From Beijerinckia mobilis (GTDB lineage: Bacteria; Pseudomonadota; Alphaproteobacteria; Rhizobiales; Beijerinckiaceae), in contig NZ_KN050689.1 in the NCBI RefSeq assembly GCF_000745425.1, forward strand, positions 1 through 64,000: a DNA stretch of 64,000 bases. The letters run 5' to 3'. A program made the translations under genes and the position numbers. This document shows positions 8,912-17,227 of this stretch, in pieces. Numbering within the stretch: position 1 is the stretch's first letter; the number at the start of each line of letters is the position of its first letter. Under the pieces are notes generated by a model. It was not told the origin of the DNA. It was given only the letters and a program-made list of their open reading frames with translations, and did no database searches.

Positions 8912-9467
8912 AGAAATCCCTTATCAAAGGCCGATGCCGTTGCGTCGCGCGCCGACCCATCACGAAAACCATCTGGTCTTGGAGAGACCCTCATAAACTA
9001 ATGTATTGAAACAGGACCTGAAGACTTTGGCTTAATCAGGTTCCAAATTGGCGCTGAAAATCTTTTATCAGATCTAATAGGAACGGAAACGTCAGATTCT
9101 TTTGAAAATCTGGCCGCGACAAATTGGTTTTGCTGTAAACAGGGAACTAGTCTTTATTAAAATTCCGCCATTTCGCTTATCACCCTCTCAAATTAGCAGA
9201 TAAGCTTGTCATATTCATCAAATTAAATTTAAGATATAAGTACTTTGCATCGCGCAATCACGCCGATCGGGCTCTTTCGTGGCAATATTTTGAGCGGGTT
9301 GGAAAAGGATGCATACTACGCCCGCTTCAAGCCCTCGGGTTTCCGAACCGGGTATTTTCGCAAGCTCGCAAACCGAGGCATCGCGATCTTGAAAATCAAC
9401 GCGCGATTCGAAATGCCCCGTGAACCAATGATCTCATTTTTGTAGAAACTTTCCACCTCCCATTCGC
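8912..9467. other. AT-rich intergenic region
   Basis: This is the most AT-rich stretch of the first 40 kb, notably 9000-9245. A 66-codon open frame at 9245-9445 has no recognisable product, and I do not call it. The region probably carries the promoters of the oxygenase and the TusA-like gene, with a small CAGATT...AATCTG dyad near 9090. I cannot assign a function. Confidence 0.35.
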
Positions 9468-9719
9468 ATGATGACGCCCTCGAACACGCTTGTCCTCGAC
9501 CTCAGCGGCCTGAAATGCCCCTTGCCGGTTCTGCGGACCCGGAAAGCCTTGCTCCGTCTGAAGGCCGGCGACCGCCTGATCGTTACTTGCACCGATCCGC
9601 TCGCCGGTATCGATATTCCGCATCTATTGCGGGAAACTGGTGATGTGCTTGAATCGCAACAGGCCCATGACACCGCGTTAACTTTCGCCATCCGCAAGTG
9701 CCAGGTCCTACCAGGCTAA
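9468..9719 (+). CDS. TusA-family sulfurtransferase
   Basis: An 83-residue protein of the TusA/SirA family. The sulfur-carrying cysteine is Cys17 in LSGLKCPLPVLR, the family signature CPxP, followed by the usual single alpha/beta domain. Relatives carry persulfide sulfur for tRNA thiolation, molybdenum cofactor or other sulfur transfer. No partner Tus or sulfur-oxidation genes are nearby, so its pathway is open. The first of two tandem ATGs is used here; neither has a strong ribosome site. It converges with the two-component operon on the other strand. Confidence 0.88.
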   Translation: MMTPSNTLVLDLSGLKCPLPVLRTRKALLRLKAGDRLIVTCTDPLAGIDIPHLLRETGDVLESQQAHDTALTFAIRKCQVLPG

Positions 9720-9787
9720 CCTGACAGCCCCGCCAAAACCCGGAGCAAACATTCTATCGCTATGCAAGCAACTTCTATTCCGGGAGC

Positions 9788-11158
9788 TCAGATCGGAACC
9801 CGGATGATCGCCCTGAGGCCGCCGAGCGGGCTGTTGCCGAGCGTGATATCGCCCCCATGTGAACGTGCGATATCACGGGCGATCGCGAGCCCGAGACCGG
9901 AGCCGCCTTGATCCTGATTGCGCGCCTCATCGAGACGGAAAAACGGCCGGAAAACGTCCTCCCGCGCGGAGGCGGGAATACCGGGACCGTCATCCTCGAC
10001 ATACAAGGTCAGGAAACGCACGTCCCGCACACCCTCGACGCGGATATGCTTCGCGTGCAGACGTGCATTGGTCACGAGATTGCTTACACACCGCTTGAAG
10101 GCATCGGCGCGCAACGAAACGCAGGGATCGCCTGAAAAGACGACCTCGATCCGCGCCCCGTGGCGCTCGGCATCGAGGCGCAGATCCTCCAGAAAGTCGC
10201 GCATATCGACCTCGGAAGCGCATTCACCGGCATCACCACGGGCAAAGGCAAGATAGGCTTCGAGCATACGCTGCATTTCCTCGACATCCTTGCCGAGATC
10301 ACGGGTTTCCTCATTCTCATCCATCACTGCCAGGGAAAGCTTGAAACGGGTCAGGATGGTGCGCAGATCGTGGCTCACGCCATTCAGCATGGTGGTGCGG
10401 GTCTCCACGGCGCGCTCGATGCGCCGCCGCATCTCGATGAAAGCATAGCCTGCCTGACGCACCTCGCGCGCGCCTTCAGGCCGGAAATCAGGGTCGCGGC
10501 CCTTGCCGAAATCCTCCGCCGCGCGTGCAAGCGAAAGGATCGGGCTGATCTGATTGCGCAGGAAGATGATGGACAAAAGGATCAGCACCAGCGAGGTGCC
10601 GACCATCCAGAGCAGAAAGATATGCGAGTTCGAGGCATAGGCGGCGCTGCGATAGGCGGTGATGCGCATCACCGCATCGGCAAGCGCGATGCGGATCTCG
10701 ATGAAATCCGAACGGCCAACCGTATCGAGCCAGAATGGCCGCCCGATCTGGCGGCGGATTTCATTCGAGAGGGCGATGTCTATGATCGAGAAGAACGGCT
10801 TCGGCAGAGCCGGCGGCAATGGTCCTGGCGGTAAAAATTCCACATCCATGCGCAGCCGGTCCTGAGCGATGCGGGCGAGGAGCGCGTCATGTTCGTGGCC
10901 GGGCAGACTTTTGTGCAGATCGATCAGCGCCGCTATATCCTGCGTCAAAGCCGTCGAAAGCCGCGTCGTCACGAGCTGCCAATGGCGTTCCATGAACACA
11001 TAGGTCAACACACCCTGCAGGATCACCATCGGCGCGATGACGATCAAAAGCGAGCGGATGTAGAGACCGCGCGGCATCAGCGCCGCGGCGCGGCGGCCGA
11101 GGCGCCGCAGCATCGACAGAGGCGCCTCGATAGCGGATGTGGATCGTACGAGGCTCAT
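9788..11158 (-). CDS. EnvZ-type sensor histidine kinase
   Basis: A 456-residue inner-membrane kinase. Two transmembrane helices (about 35-53 and 181-200) flank a periplasmic sensor region, followed by HAMP, a dimerisation domain with phospho-acceptor His263 in VSHDLRTILTR, and an ATPase domain with N box NLVTNA, a GPGIP G1 box and GGSGLGLAIA. The HDLRT H box is the EnvZ/OmpB type. It is encoded 91 bp downstream of an OmpR-type regulator on the same strand and surely pairs with it. The pair beside ilvE resembles arrangements in other Rhizobiales. The signal it senses is unknown. Confidence 0.9.
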   Translation of the reverse strand: MSLVRSTSAIEAPLSMLRRLGRRAAALMPRGLYIRSLLIVIAPMVILQGVLTYVFMERHWQLVTTRLSTALTQDIAALIDLHKSLPGHEHDALLARIAQDRLRMDVEFLPPGPLPPALPKPFFSIIDIALSNEIRRQIGRPFWLDTVGRSDFIEIRIALADAVMRITAYRSAAYASNSHIFLLWMVGTSLVLILLSIIFLRNQISPILSLARAAEDFGKGRDPDFRPEGAREVRQAGYAFIEMRRRIERAVETRTTMLNGVSHDLRTILTRFKLSLAVMDENEETRDLGKDVEEMQRMLEAYLAFARGDAGECASEVDMRDFLEDLRLDAERHGARIEVVFSGDPCVSLRADAFKRCVSNLVTNARLHAKHIRVEGVRDVRFLTLYVEDDGPGIPASAREDVFRPFFRLDEARNQDQGGSGLGLAIARDIARSHGGDITLGNSPLGGLRAIIRVPI

Positions 11159-11249
11159 CGGAAATCGCTCATCGGAGAAGCTCAGGGACGGATGTTCCCA
11201 TAATGAAGTGAGCCGGCCCGCCCGGCGATCGACATTCGGCGATCAACAT

Positions 11250-12020
11250 TCAACGATCAACCAGCAGCCGGTAACCGGCACCACGCGCGGTCTGCAAATG
11301 CAGCGGATTGGCGAGATCGCGTTCGATCTTGCGGCGCAGCCGGTTGACCTGGACATCGACGGTGCGCTCATTGCCACCGATACCAAGACCTGCCAAAGCC
11401 TCCCGGCTGACAATCTCTCCGGCATTTTCGGCGAGTAGCCGCAGCATGTCGCGTTCCCGCTCGGTCAGCCGCACGATTTCGCCGGCCTGCTGCAATTCGC
11501 CGCGCTCGAGATCGAAGGTAAAATCACCGAAACGCACCTGGGTCACCGGCCCCGTCACGGCGCGCGGCTGCGCGCGACGCAAGATCGAGGCGATCCGCAG
11601 CGCGAGCTCCCGCGGCTCATAGGGTTTGGCGAGATAATCGTCACTGCCGACCTCGAAACCACGTACGCGGTCGGCGGGCTCGGTACAGGCGCTCAGCATC
11701 AGGATCGGTACATGGGCGACATCGGTCGGCTCGGCGCGGAGCCGGGCAACGAGATCGAAGCCATTCTCACCCGGCATCATGACGTCCAGCACGATGAGGT
11801 CGAAAGCAAAATTGCGCAGGCTCGCCAGCGCTTCCTCGGCATTGCCCGCAGTGGTGACGCGATAACCCTGATCGGCCAGGAACCGCGACAAAAGCGCCCG
11901 GATGCGCCGGTCATCGTCGACGATGAGCAGATGCGCAGCATCATCGGCCGGGGGAACCGTCTCCGCCGGGCCCGACGCCGCGGCGGGCGCAGGAGAAAGA
12001 TTCGAAGGTTGAAGCGTCAT
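11250..12020 (-). CDS. OmpR-family response regulator
   Basis: A 256-residue regulator. A receiver domain (about residues 31-145) shows the acidic pair Asp35/Asp36, phospho-acceptor Asp79 in VLDVMMP and Lys132 in YLAKPYEP. A winged-helix DNA-binding domain fills residues 160-254. The first 30 residues are a Pro/Ala-rich tail not seen in OmpR itself. A strong GGAAGGA ribosome site precedes the ATG. It is the first gene of a two-gene operon with the EnvZ-type kinase. Its targets are unknown. Confidence 0.92.
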   Translation of the reverse strand: MTLQPSNLSPAPAAASGPAETVPPADDAAHLLIVDDDRRIRALLSRFLADQGYRVTTAGNAEEALASLRNFAFDLIVLDVMMPGENGFDLVARLRAEPTDVAHVPILMLSACTEPADRVRGFEVGSDDYLAKPYEPRELALRIASILRRAQPRAVTGPVTQVRFGDFTFDLERGELQQAGEIVRLTERERDMLRLLAENAGEIVSREALAGLGIGGNERTVDVQVNRLRRKIERDLANPLHLQTARGAGYRLLVDR

Positions 12021-12680
12021 GCCGGTTCCTTCCTGTTGGTTTTATCTATGCGCAATGTCGCAATGGCCCTTGAAGGAGCAAAGCCCGTCTAAAGGTTTCG
12101 GCACCAGACGACCCTCGTGAGAGGCGCGAAAAAACAAGTTCATCCGGCGTCACCCCCGGCGAAAGATGCCGCTTTTTTGAATGTAGTGCATTCCTGCAAA
12201 GTTGGAACAGCCCGGCCCTCCGGCACAAACTGGCGGCGGCCACACCCCCGAGGCGGCGCCATCATGGTCGCGCCACGAAAGGCGCCCGAAAGGCGCCGAT
12301 TGAGCGTGGATTGAGGGGGAATGGCGATCGAGGGTTATTGTTGACAGCCTTTCCGAAGACGGATAGGCCACGCATACGGCTTGGCGCGACGCCGGTTCTT
12401 CGGATTTCACGGCCTCAAGGCTTGGCATCTGCGGCGAATTTCCAATTCGGCGAAATTCCAGGCTGCGAACCTTATCCCGCCCCGATGAGGCGATGCAAGT
12501 CCAAGCGGCAAGTCCAAGCGGCAAGTCCAAGTGGCTAGTCCAAGCAGCAAGCGCGGCGCCCTTAGCGATTTCCGGACATTCACGAACCAGGCTCGCAAGA
12601 TCACGGGCCTGCAAAGTCACCGCCGGCAAAGGCGCCGATCGGCCATTCCATTTTGATCCTCAAGAAAGGGATTACCCTTC
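12021..12680. other. Intergenic region with tandem repeat
   Basis: This divergent spacer between the response regulator and ilvE carries the 13-bp tandem repeat at 12495-12546. Open frames on either strand (for example 12150-12629 minus) have no recognisable product and partly run through the repeat. The ilvE ribosome site (AAGAAAGGG) lies at its right end. Confidence 0.4.
12495..12546. repeat. Four tandem copies of a 13-bp unit
   Basis: GCAAGTCCAAGCG is repeated exactly at 12495-12507 and 12508-12520. Variant copies follow at 12521-12533 (GCAAGTCCAAGTG) and 12534-12546 (GCTAGTCCAAGCA), and a fifth copy decays after five bases. It lies about 135 bp before ilvE. A 13-bp period is not a codon multiple, so this is not a coding repeat. 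It may be a variable-number repeat or a cluster of protein sites. Confidence 0.85.
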
Positions 12681-13568
12681 ATGTCCGTCCTGCCATTCGA
12701 CCAACGTGATGGTTTCATCTGGATGAACGGTCGGCTCATCGCCTGGAACGAGGCCAAGCTGCATGTGCTGTCGCATGGCCTGCATTACGCCTCCGCCGTA
12801 TTCGAGGGCGAACGCGCCTATGAGGGGCGCATTTTCAAATCTCGTGAACATTCCGAGCGGTTCCGCGCCTCGGCGCAGGTGCTCGATTTCGAAATCCCCT
12901 ATTCCGCGGCCGAACTCGACACGGCGAAACAGCTCGTCGTCGACAAGAACAATTTCCAGAACTGCTATGTGCGTCCGGTCGCCTGGCGCGGCAGCGAAAT
13001 GATGGCCGTGGCGGCGCAGCATTCAACCATCAATGTCGCCATCGCCGCCTGGGACTGGCCGAGCATGTTCGACATGGAAACCAAGATGAAGGGCATCAAG
13101 CTCGACATCGCCGACTATCGCCGGCCAGATCCGCAGACTGCGCCCTGCCACGCCAAGGCCGCCGGCCTCTATATGATCTGCACCATCTCCAAGCACCGGG
13201 CCGAGCGCAAAGGCTATGCGGATGCGATGATGCTCGACTGGCAGGGCCGTGTCGCCGAATGCACCGGTGCCAATCTGTTCTTCACGCAGAACGGCGCGCT
13301 GCATACGCCGATCGCCGATTGCTTCCTCAACGGCATCACGCGGCAAACGATCATCGAACTCGCAAAAAGGCGGGGCCTCGAAGTCGTCGAACGGCGCATC
13401 ATGCCCGACGAACTCACCGGTTTCGATGAATGTTTCGTCTGCGGCACTGGCGCCGAAGTGACGCCGGTCTCCGAAATCGGCCCCTATCGTTTCACCCCCG
13501 GTGTGATCTCCCGTGCGCTGATCGAGGATTACAGCCTCGAAGTACGTCCGAAACAGCAGGCGGCCTGA
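12681..13568 (+). CDS. ilvE: Branched-chain amino acid aminotransferase
   Basis: A 295-residue fold-type IV PLP enzyme that transaminates leucine, isoleucine and valine with 2-oxoglutarate in the cytosol. The PLP lysine is Lys159 in PCHAKAAGLY, and the HGLHYASAVFEGERAY segment and the GTGAEVTPV phosphate-binding loop are typical of IlvE. The family's D-amino-acid transaminase and lyase branches look different in these segments. The ribosome site AAGAAAGGG stands before the ATG. It is transcribed alone and ends before a hairpin terminator at 13652-13696. Confidence 0.93.
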   Translation: MSVLPFDQRDGFIWMNGRLIAWNEAKLHVLSHGLHYASAVFEGERAYEGRIFKSREHSERFRASAQVLDFEIPYSAAELDTAKQLVVDKNNFQNCYVRPVAWRGSEMMAVAAQHSTINVAIAAWDWPSMFDMETKMKGIKLDIADYRRPDPQTAPCHAKAAGLYMICTISKHRAERKGYADAMMLDWQGRVAECTGANLFFTQNGALHTPIADCFLNGITRQTIIELAKRRGLEVVERRIMPDELTGFDECFVCGTGAEVTPVSEIGPYRFTPGVISRALIEDYSLEVRPKQQAA

Positions 13569-13651
13569 CCCTCTGCCGGCCCCGTCCACGCGGGCTCATT
13601 CCGATCCCCGGACATAACCGCTTCGGCGTGACGGACACTAATAAGACGTCT

Positions 13652-13696
13652 AAGCATCGCTCGAAAGGCCGCAAGGTACGAGCGATGCTTGCTTTT
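13652..13696 (+). terminator. Rho-independent terminator of ilvE
   Basis: AAGCATCGCTCG (13652-13663) pairs perfectly with 13679-13690 across a 15-nt loop, and the stem is followed by GCTTTT. It lies 84 bp past the ilvE stop. Confidence 0.7.
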
Positions 13697-13904
13697 ATGA
13701 GCATGATCGTCCCGAACGAGGAAGCAGCTTCCCCTTGGGCGCTGCAAAACACCGATCAGCGACAATTTTCCTGATCTTATCAAACCGATCTTTGTCTTTC
13801 CCGCAGAAGATTGCTTCACGGCAGCAGCGACAACGCGCCGCCGGCATCCGGTTCAATCCGGATCCATGTCGCGATTCATAAGACCTGCAACGGGGACCGG
13901 TTTG

Positions 13905-14501
13905 ATGCGCAGGACGATGCATATCACGCAGACGGAATTAATCGGCGGCGGTTCCCTCGCGGTGCTGGCGACGACGCCCTTCATGCCTGCGATCATTTCT
14001 CCCTATGTCGTTATTGTCTCCGCCGCAGTCCTCGTGAGTTGGGCGCTGCTTCGCTTTCTGACGCGGAAACAGGACGCCATCACAGCAGATGCGGGAGACT
14101 CGAGCGCCGCACCATTCGACGCGATGGAATCGATCTCGGACACTGAAATCCTCGCCGCATCGGGAAGCCACCGCGGCCTGTTCAATGAAGTGACGGAAAA
14201 CTTTTTCGACCCGGACGAAAATGTGTCTTTCATCGCCACCAAACGCGAAATCCGCCATGTCCGCGACATGCTGAACATCCGCTATGGCGCAACCGACCGC
14301 GCGGCGCTCGAAAAGAAATTGCGGGCCTTTATCCGCGCCAATGCGCCGTCGCAAATTCCGGCGTCGGATTTGGAGAATGCCCAGCGGCGCATTCGAATCG
14401 CGAAAATGCTGGTGAAGGACATACTCGAGGGCGGATCCTCACCCCTCGTGGTCTCACAGGACAAGGCCGAGTCTATCCCGCCGCGGGCCAAAGCGGCCTA
14501 G
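13905..14501 (+). CDS. Hypothetical membrane-anchored protein
   Basis: I do not recognise this protein (198 residues from 13905). One or two hydrophobic segments near the N-terminus (around ISPYVVIVSAAVLVSWALL) would anchor it in the inner membrane. The rest is a charged cytosolic domain rich in Arg/Lys helices (MLNIRYGATDR, RRIRIAKMLVKDIL). The start is chosen because GGGGA lies at good spacing before 13905; an in-frame ATG at 13866 has no convincing site, and one at 13917 is also possible. Its TAG stop (14499-14501) is formed by the left boundary of a dispersed repeat. Confidence 0.6.
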   Translation: MRRTMHITQTELIGGGSLAVLATTPFMPAIISPYVVIVSAAVLVSWALLRFLTRKQDAITADAGDSSAAPFDAMESISDTEILAASGSHRGLFNEVTENFFDPDENVSFIATKREIRHVRDMLNIRYGATDRAALEKKLRAFIRANAPSQIPASDLENAQRRIRIAKMLVKDILEGGSSPLVVSQDKAESIPPRAKAA

Positions 14502-14601
14502 AGCGTTTCGGATATATCCAGAAACGCTCCACTTAAAAAATAAAGCATTTTCAAATAAATGCGATCGCGAAGCGATTCAACGTAAAGTAAAAAGGCTCTA
14601 G
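14499..14601 (-). repeat. Dispersed palindromic repeat, copy 1 (reverse orientation)
   Basis: A full-length copy of the family defined by TAGAGC/CTCTAG-like ends. The GAGCGTTTC...GAAACGCTC palindrome (14501-14529) comes first on the plus strand, followed by the AAAGCATTTTC segment and a GGCTCTAGA end. Its reverse complement aligns along its length with the copy at 25668-25772. The left edge contains the stop codon of the upstream gene. Confidence 0.8.
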
Positions 14602-14652
14602 ACATTATCCGATATCAGCCATCTCGTCGTGCCCCCCTTTCGCGAAGGATAT

Positions 14653-14795
14653 GAGAGCATTTTGTCTCTGTCGCTCCGCGATTCCATTTGCCTGAAAAAA
14701 TGCTCTCATTTTTCCAAGTGGAGCAGTTCGGAAACATCCGAACATGCTCTGAATTTTCTGAGTGGAGCGTTTCTGGATATACGCGAAACGCTCTA
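14653..14795 (+). repeat. Dispersed palindromic repeat, copy 2 (compound)
   Basis: A forward-orientation copy in which the right-hand palindrome part occurs twice: a degenerate one near 14719-14750 and a good one at 14764-14793 (GAGCGTTTC...GAAACGCTC). This suggests local duplication or insertion of one element into another. The rest of the 14502-15071 gap holds no gene I can support. Confidence 0.7.
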
Positions 14796-15071
14796 AGCCA
14801 AAACATCCCCGCTGTCTTCGAGCGGAAGCAGCCCTCACGCCAAGGTTGTTCTTCGGAAAATAAGAATAGTTCTAAGAGAAATGCTCTGGATTTAAAGTGA
14901 GACACTTTTGCAATTCTCTCGATGAATCGGTTTCGATACTCTTGCAAAAGCACGCATGCCATATTCTATTTCTGTACATAATCTCCCGGTCCGGTCAGAG
15001 AGCGCAACAATAAGGGAAAAAGCGGCGACCTGGCCTGCTTTCGATCCGGGAGAGTGGAAAGGGATGGAGCT

Positions 15072-15392
15072 ATGGGTTCACCATTGTCGCGTACAGGATT
15101 GCTCTTTGCGGGCCTGTTCTGCCTGACGTTTCAGATGTCTCCCGCCTTGGCGCTTGTCAGTGGCACGCCCAACACCCGCGCGGGCGCGCATGGCGCCAAT
15201 GCGCCTTCTTCCGCAGATCCAACGCCCGGCGTCATAGCCGGTCATCCGCACGCAAACATCACCCATCCCAACCATAGAAACCATCATTCATCCGGGAATA
15301 GACATCACCGGCACCACACCCCGCATGATACGCCGCGCCACCGCCACCATCTGCATCACGAGCATCCGGCGAATACGAATCCACGCTTTTAG
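15072..15392 (+). CDS. Small secreted histidine-rich protein
   Basis: A 106-residue protein with a clear signal peptide (LLFAGLFCLTFQMSPALA, cleaved near residue 28). The mature part is very rich in His, Asn, Pro and Thr, especially the last 50 residues (for example NRHHRHHTPHDTPRHRHH). Such sequences bind Ni, Zn or Cu, so a periplasmic metal-buffering role is plausible, but no family is recognised. The ATG at 15072 is preferred because AAGGGATGGAG lies just before it; a GTG at 15054 is in frame upstream. It is followed after 366 bp by the radical SAM gene on the same strand. Confidence 0.65.
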   Translation: MGSPLSRTGLLFAGLFCLTFQMSPALALVSGTPNTRAGAHGANAPSSADPTPGVIAGHPHANITHPNHRNHHSSGNRHHRHHTPHDTPRHRHHLHHEHPANTNPRF

Positions 15393-15758
15393 CAACGTTT
15401 CGGGCGTGAAAGAGAGCCTCCCCGCTCAATCCATCATCCGTGTTTCCGGATCAACGAGAAGCGTTTCGAAAACATGTGAACCGCATCCGGCATCGTTGGG
15501 AGGAAGGCCGGGGGAATATGGCAGCAGGAGCATGGCAAGACGGCGCGGAAGCGTGGTCTGAAATCCAGCGCACTATCCAGCATTCGGAAATAGCCGTGAT
15601 TCACCACATAGAAAAATTGCACTAAGCAAATTTTAAAAATCTGTTTAAGTTAACATGGCGCTGCAGCAGTGATCTCGCTTCGACCAAGCAAGCCTGCCCA
15701 GGCCAAACCATTCAATGCACGACAGCGCCCCTGTTGTTTCCAATCTGGTTCATACTGA
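15393..15758. other. Intergenic region before the radical SAM gene
   Basis: A 61-codon open frame at 15440-15625 (RKHVNRIRHRWEEGRG region) has no recognisable homology and no clear ribosome site. I leave it uncalled. The right part is AT-rich and probably holds the promoter of the radical SAM gene. Confidence 0.35.
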
Positions 15759-17114
15759 ATGACTAAGGTCGCGATTCCGTCAGCCAATCATGCCATTTCG
15801 CGCGAGGGACAGGCATTCTGCCTCGCCCCATTCCGCAATCTCAGCGTGGCGATCGGAGGCATCGCCACCCCTTGCTGCGAATTCAAGGGAAATTTCGGCG
15901 ACGTCAAACAGCAATCGATCCCGGAAATCTGGAACGGCCAGGCTTTCACGGAATTTCGGCGCAAAATGTTGCGCGATGAGAAGGATGACGCCTGCAGCAA
16001 ATGTTATGATATGGAAGCGACCGGCGGACTGAGTCTGCGTCGCACCTATAATGAGCATTTGTGGCAAAAGAATTCGGTTTTCGCCCAGCCCGACGATTTT
16101 CTGGCCAAAGCCGACGAGAGTGTGACAGTCCAGCCCGCGGCACAGCCGCTCATGCTGGACATCCGTTTCAGCAATCTGTGCAATTTCAGTTGCCGCATGT
16201 GCCACCATGGCGCCAGCTCGAAATGGTTTTCAGACGCCCGCGCTCTCAAAGCGACCCGCGCTCCAGAGGCCCTGATCAAGACCTTCACATCCACCGAGGC
16301 CAGCATAGAGGCGATCCGCCCTCTGCTCCCGAGCGTCGAGGAAATCTATTTCGCCGGTGGCGAGCCGCTGCTGATCGAACAGCATTACGCCATTCTCAGT
16401 GAGTTGGTCGCGTTGGGCCGCACCGATGTCGTCCTCTATTACAACACCAATCTCTCGGCGCTGCGGCTCGGCCGGCATGATGTCGTCGAGCTCTGGTCGC
16501 ATTTCAAGACGATCAGTCTCGAACTCAGCGTCGATGGAGCCGAGGAGCGTGGCGAACTTGTCCGCAAAGGCATGGATTGGGATATTTTCGTCGCCAATGT
16601 CAAAACGCTCAAGCAAAAATGCCCGCATATCACCTTGCGTTTCGGTGTGACCGTCTCGGTGTTCAACATTGCGGTCCTGCCGGAATTGCACGAGCGGCTC
16701 GTCGAGTTGGTCGATCACGAAAATCCCGAATTCCATCTGCACGTCCTGCAGGAACCCGATTATTACAGCATCCAGATTCTCCCCGAGCCGCTCAAGCAAG
16801 CAATCGAGCAAAGACTTGAGGCCCATGCAGAACTCCATGCGGCGGATGCATCGGTTCGCGAGCAGTTCCAGCATATTGCCGCCCATATGATGGCGGCGGA
16901 CCGGTCAGATCTCATCGAGCGTTTTCGCAACATCACATTACGGCTCGATGCCCTGCGCAATGAAGCGACCGCCGTGGCCTGCCCGGAACTTGCTCCCCTG
17001 TTGCGTTTCTCGCTCCGTTCAAAACTCGTTCACCTGATCCAGCGTGTGCCTTCGCTGAACCGCCTTTTGTCGGGACTTTCGCTGAATCGGCGTCAAAGCA
17101 GCTCGATCGCTTGA
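15759..17114 (+). CDS. Radical SAM protein with N-terminal SPASM/twitch-like cysteine region
   Basis: A 451-residue radical SAM enzyme. The SAM-cleaving 4Fe-4S motif is Cys141-x3-Cys145-x2-Cys148 (CNFSCRMC), followed by FAGGEPLL, which binds the methionine part of SAM. Unusually, the auxiliary-cluster cysteines come first: Cys21, Cys39/Cys40 and the Cys79-x2-Cys82 pair, including the SPASM-like phrase VAIGGIATPCCEFKG. Proteins of this layout are annotated as twitch-domain radical SAM proteins and are often found in sugar or peptide modification loci. The C-terminal 120 residues are helical with no known domain. No maturase partner or clear substrate is adjacent except the His-rich secreted protein upstream. 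The substrate is unknown. Confidence 0.85.
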   Translation: MTKVAIPSANHAISREGQAFCLAPFRNLSVAIGGIATPCCEFKGNFGDVKQQSIPEIWNGQAFTEFRRKMLRDEKDDACSKCYDMEATGGLSLRRTYNEHLWQKNSVFAQPDDFLAKADESVTVQPAAQPLMLDIRFSNLCNFSCRMCHHGASSKWFSDARALKATRAPEALIKTFTSTEASIEAIRPLLPSVEEIYFAGGEPLLIEQHYAILSELVALGRTDVVLYYNTNLSALRLGRHDVVELWSHFKTISLELSVDGAEERGELVRKGMDWDIFVANVKTLKQKCPHITLRFGVTVSVFNIAVLPELHERLVELVDHENPEFHLHVLQEPDYYSIQILPEPLKQAIEQRLEAHAELHAADASVREQFQHIAAHMMAADRSDLIERFRNITLRLDALRNEATAVACPELAPLLRFSLRSKLVHLIQRVPSLNRLLSGLSLNRRQSSSIA

Positions 17115-17148
17115 TGAATGCGCCGATTGCATCGGTTTCCAAAATAAA

Positions 17149-17213
17149 AACCGGAAAGGGGTGACCCTTTCCGGTTCGCTTTTAAGAGTAACTGCCTCCC
17201 GTTTCCGGGAGGC
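17149..17213. terminator. Bidirectional terminator between radical SAM gene and pntB
   Basis: AACCGGAAAGGG (17149-17160) pairs perfectly with 17165-17176 across a GTGA loop. It is followed by CGCTTTT on the plus strand and by TTTATTTT on the minus strand, so it can stop both convergent transcripts. A second stem, GCCTCCCG/CGGGAGGC (17194-17213), lies between it and the pntB stop. Confidence 0.85.
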
Positions 17214-17227
17214 CTCTGTGCAAAAGG

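Noticed and set aside
9245-9445. 66-codon open frame
   Set aside because: No ribosome site, no domain, and it lies in a region otherwise non-coding.
12495-12546. CRISPR-like array
   Set aside because: Units are directly adjacent without spacers, and no cas genes are present.
15626-15660. CtrA-type site (TTAA-N7-TTAA)
   Set aside because: The spacing is 8, not 7, and a single AT-rich match is expected by chance.
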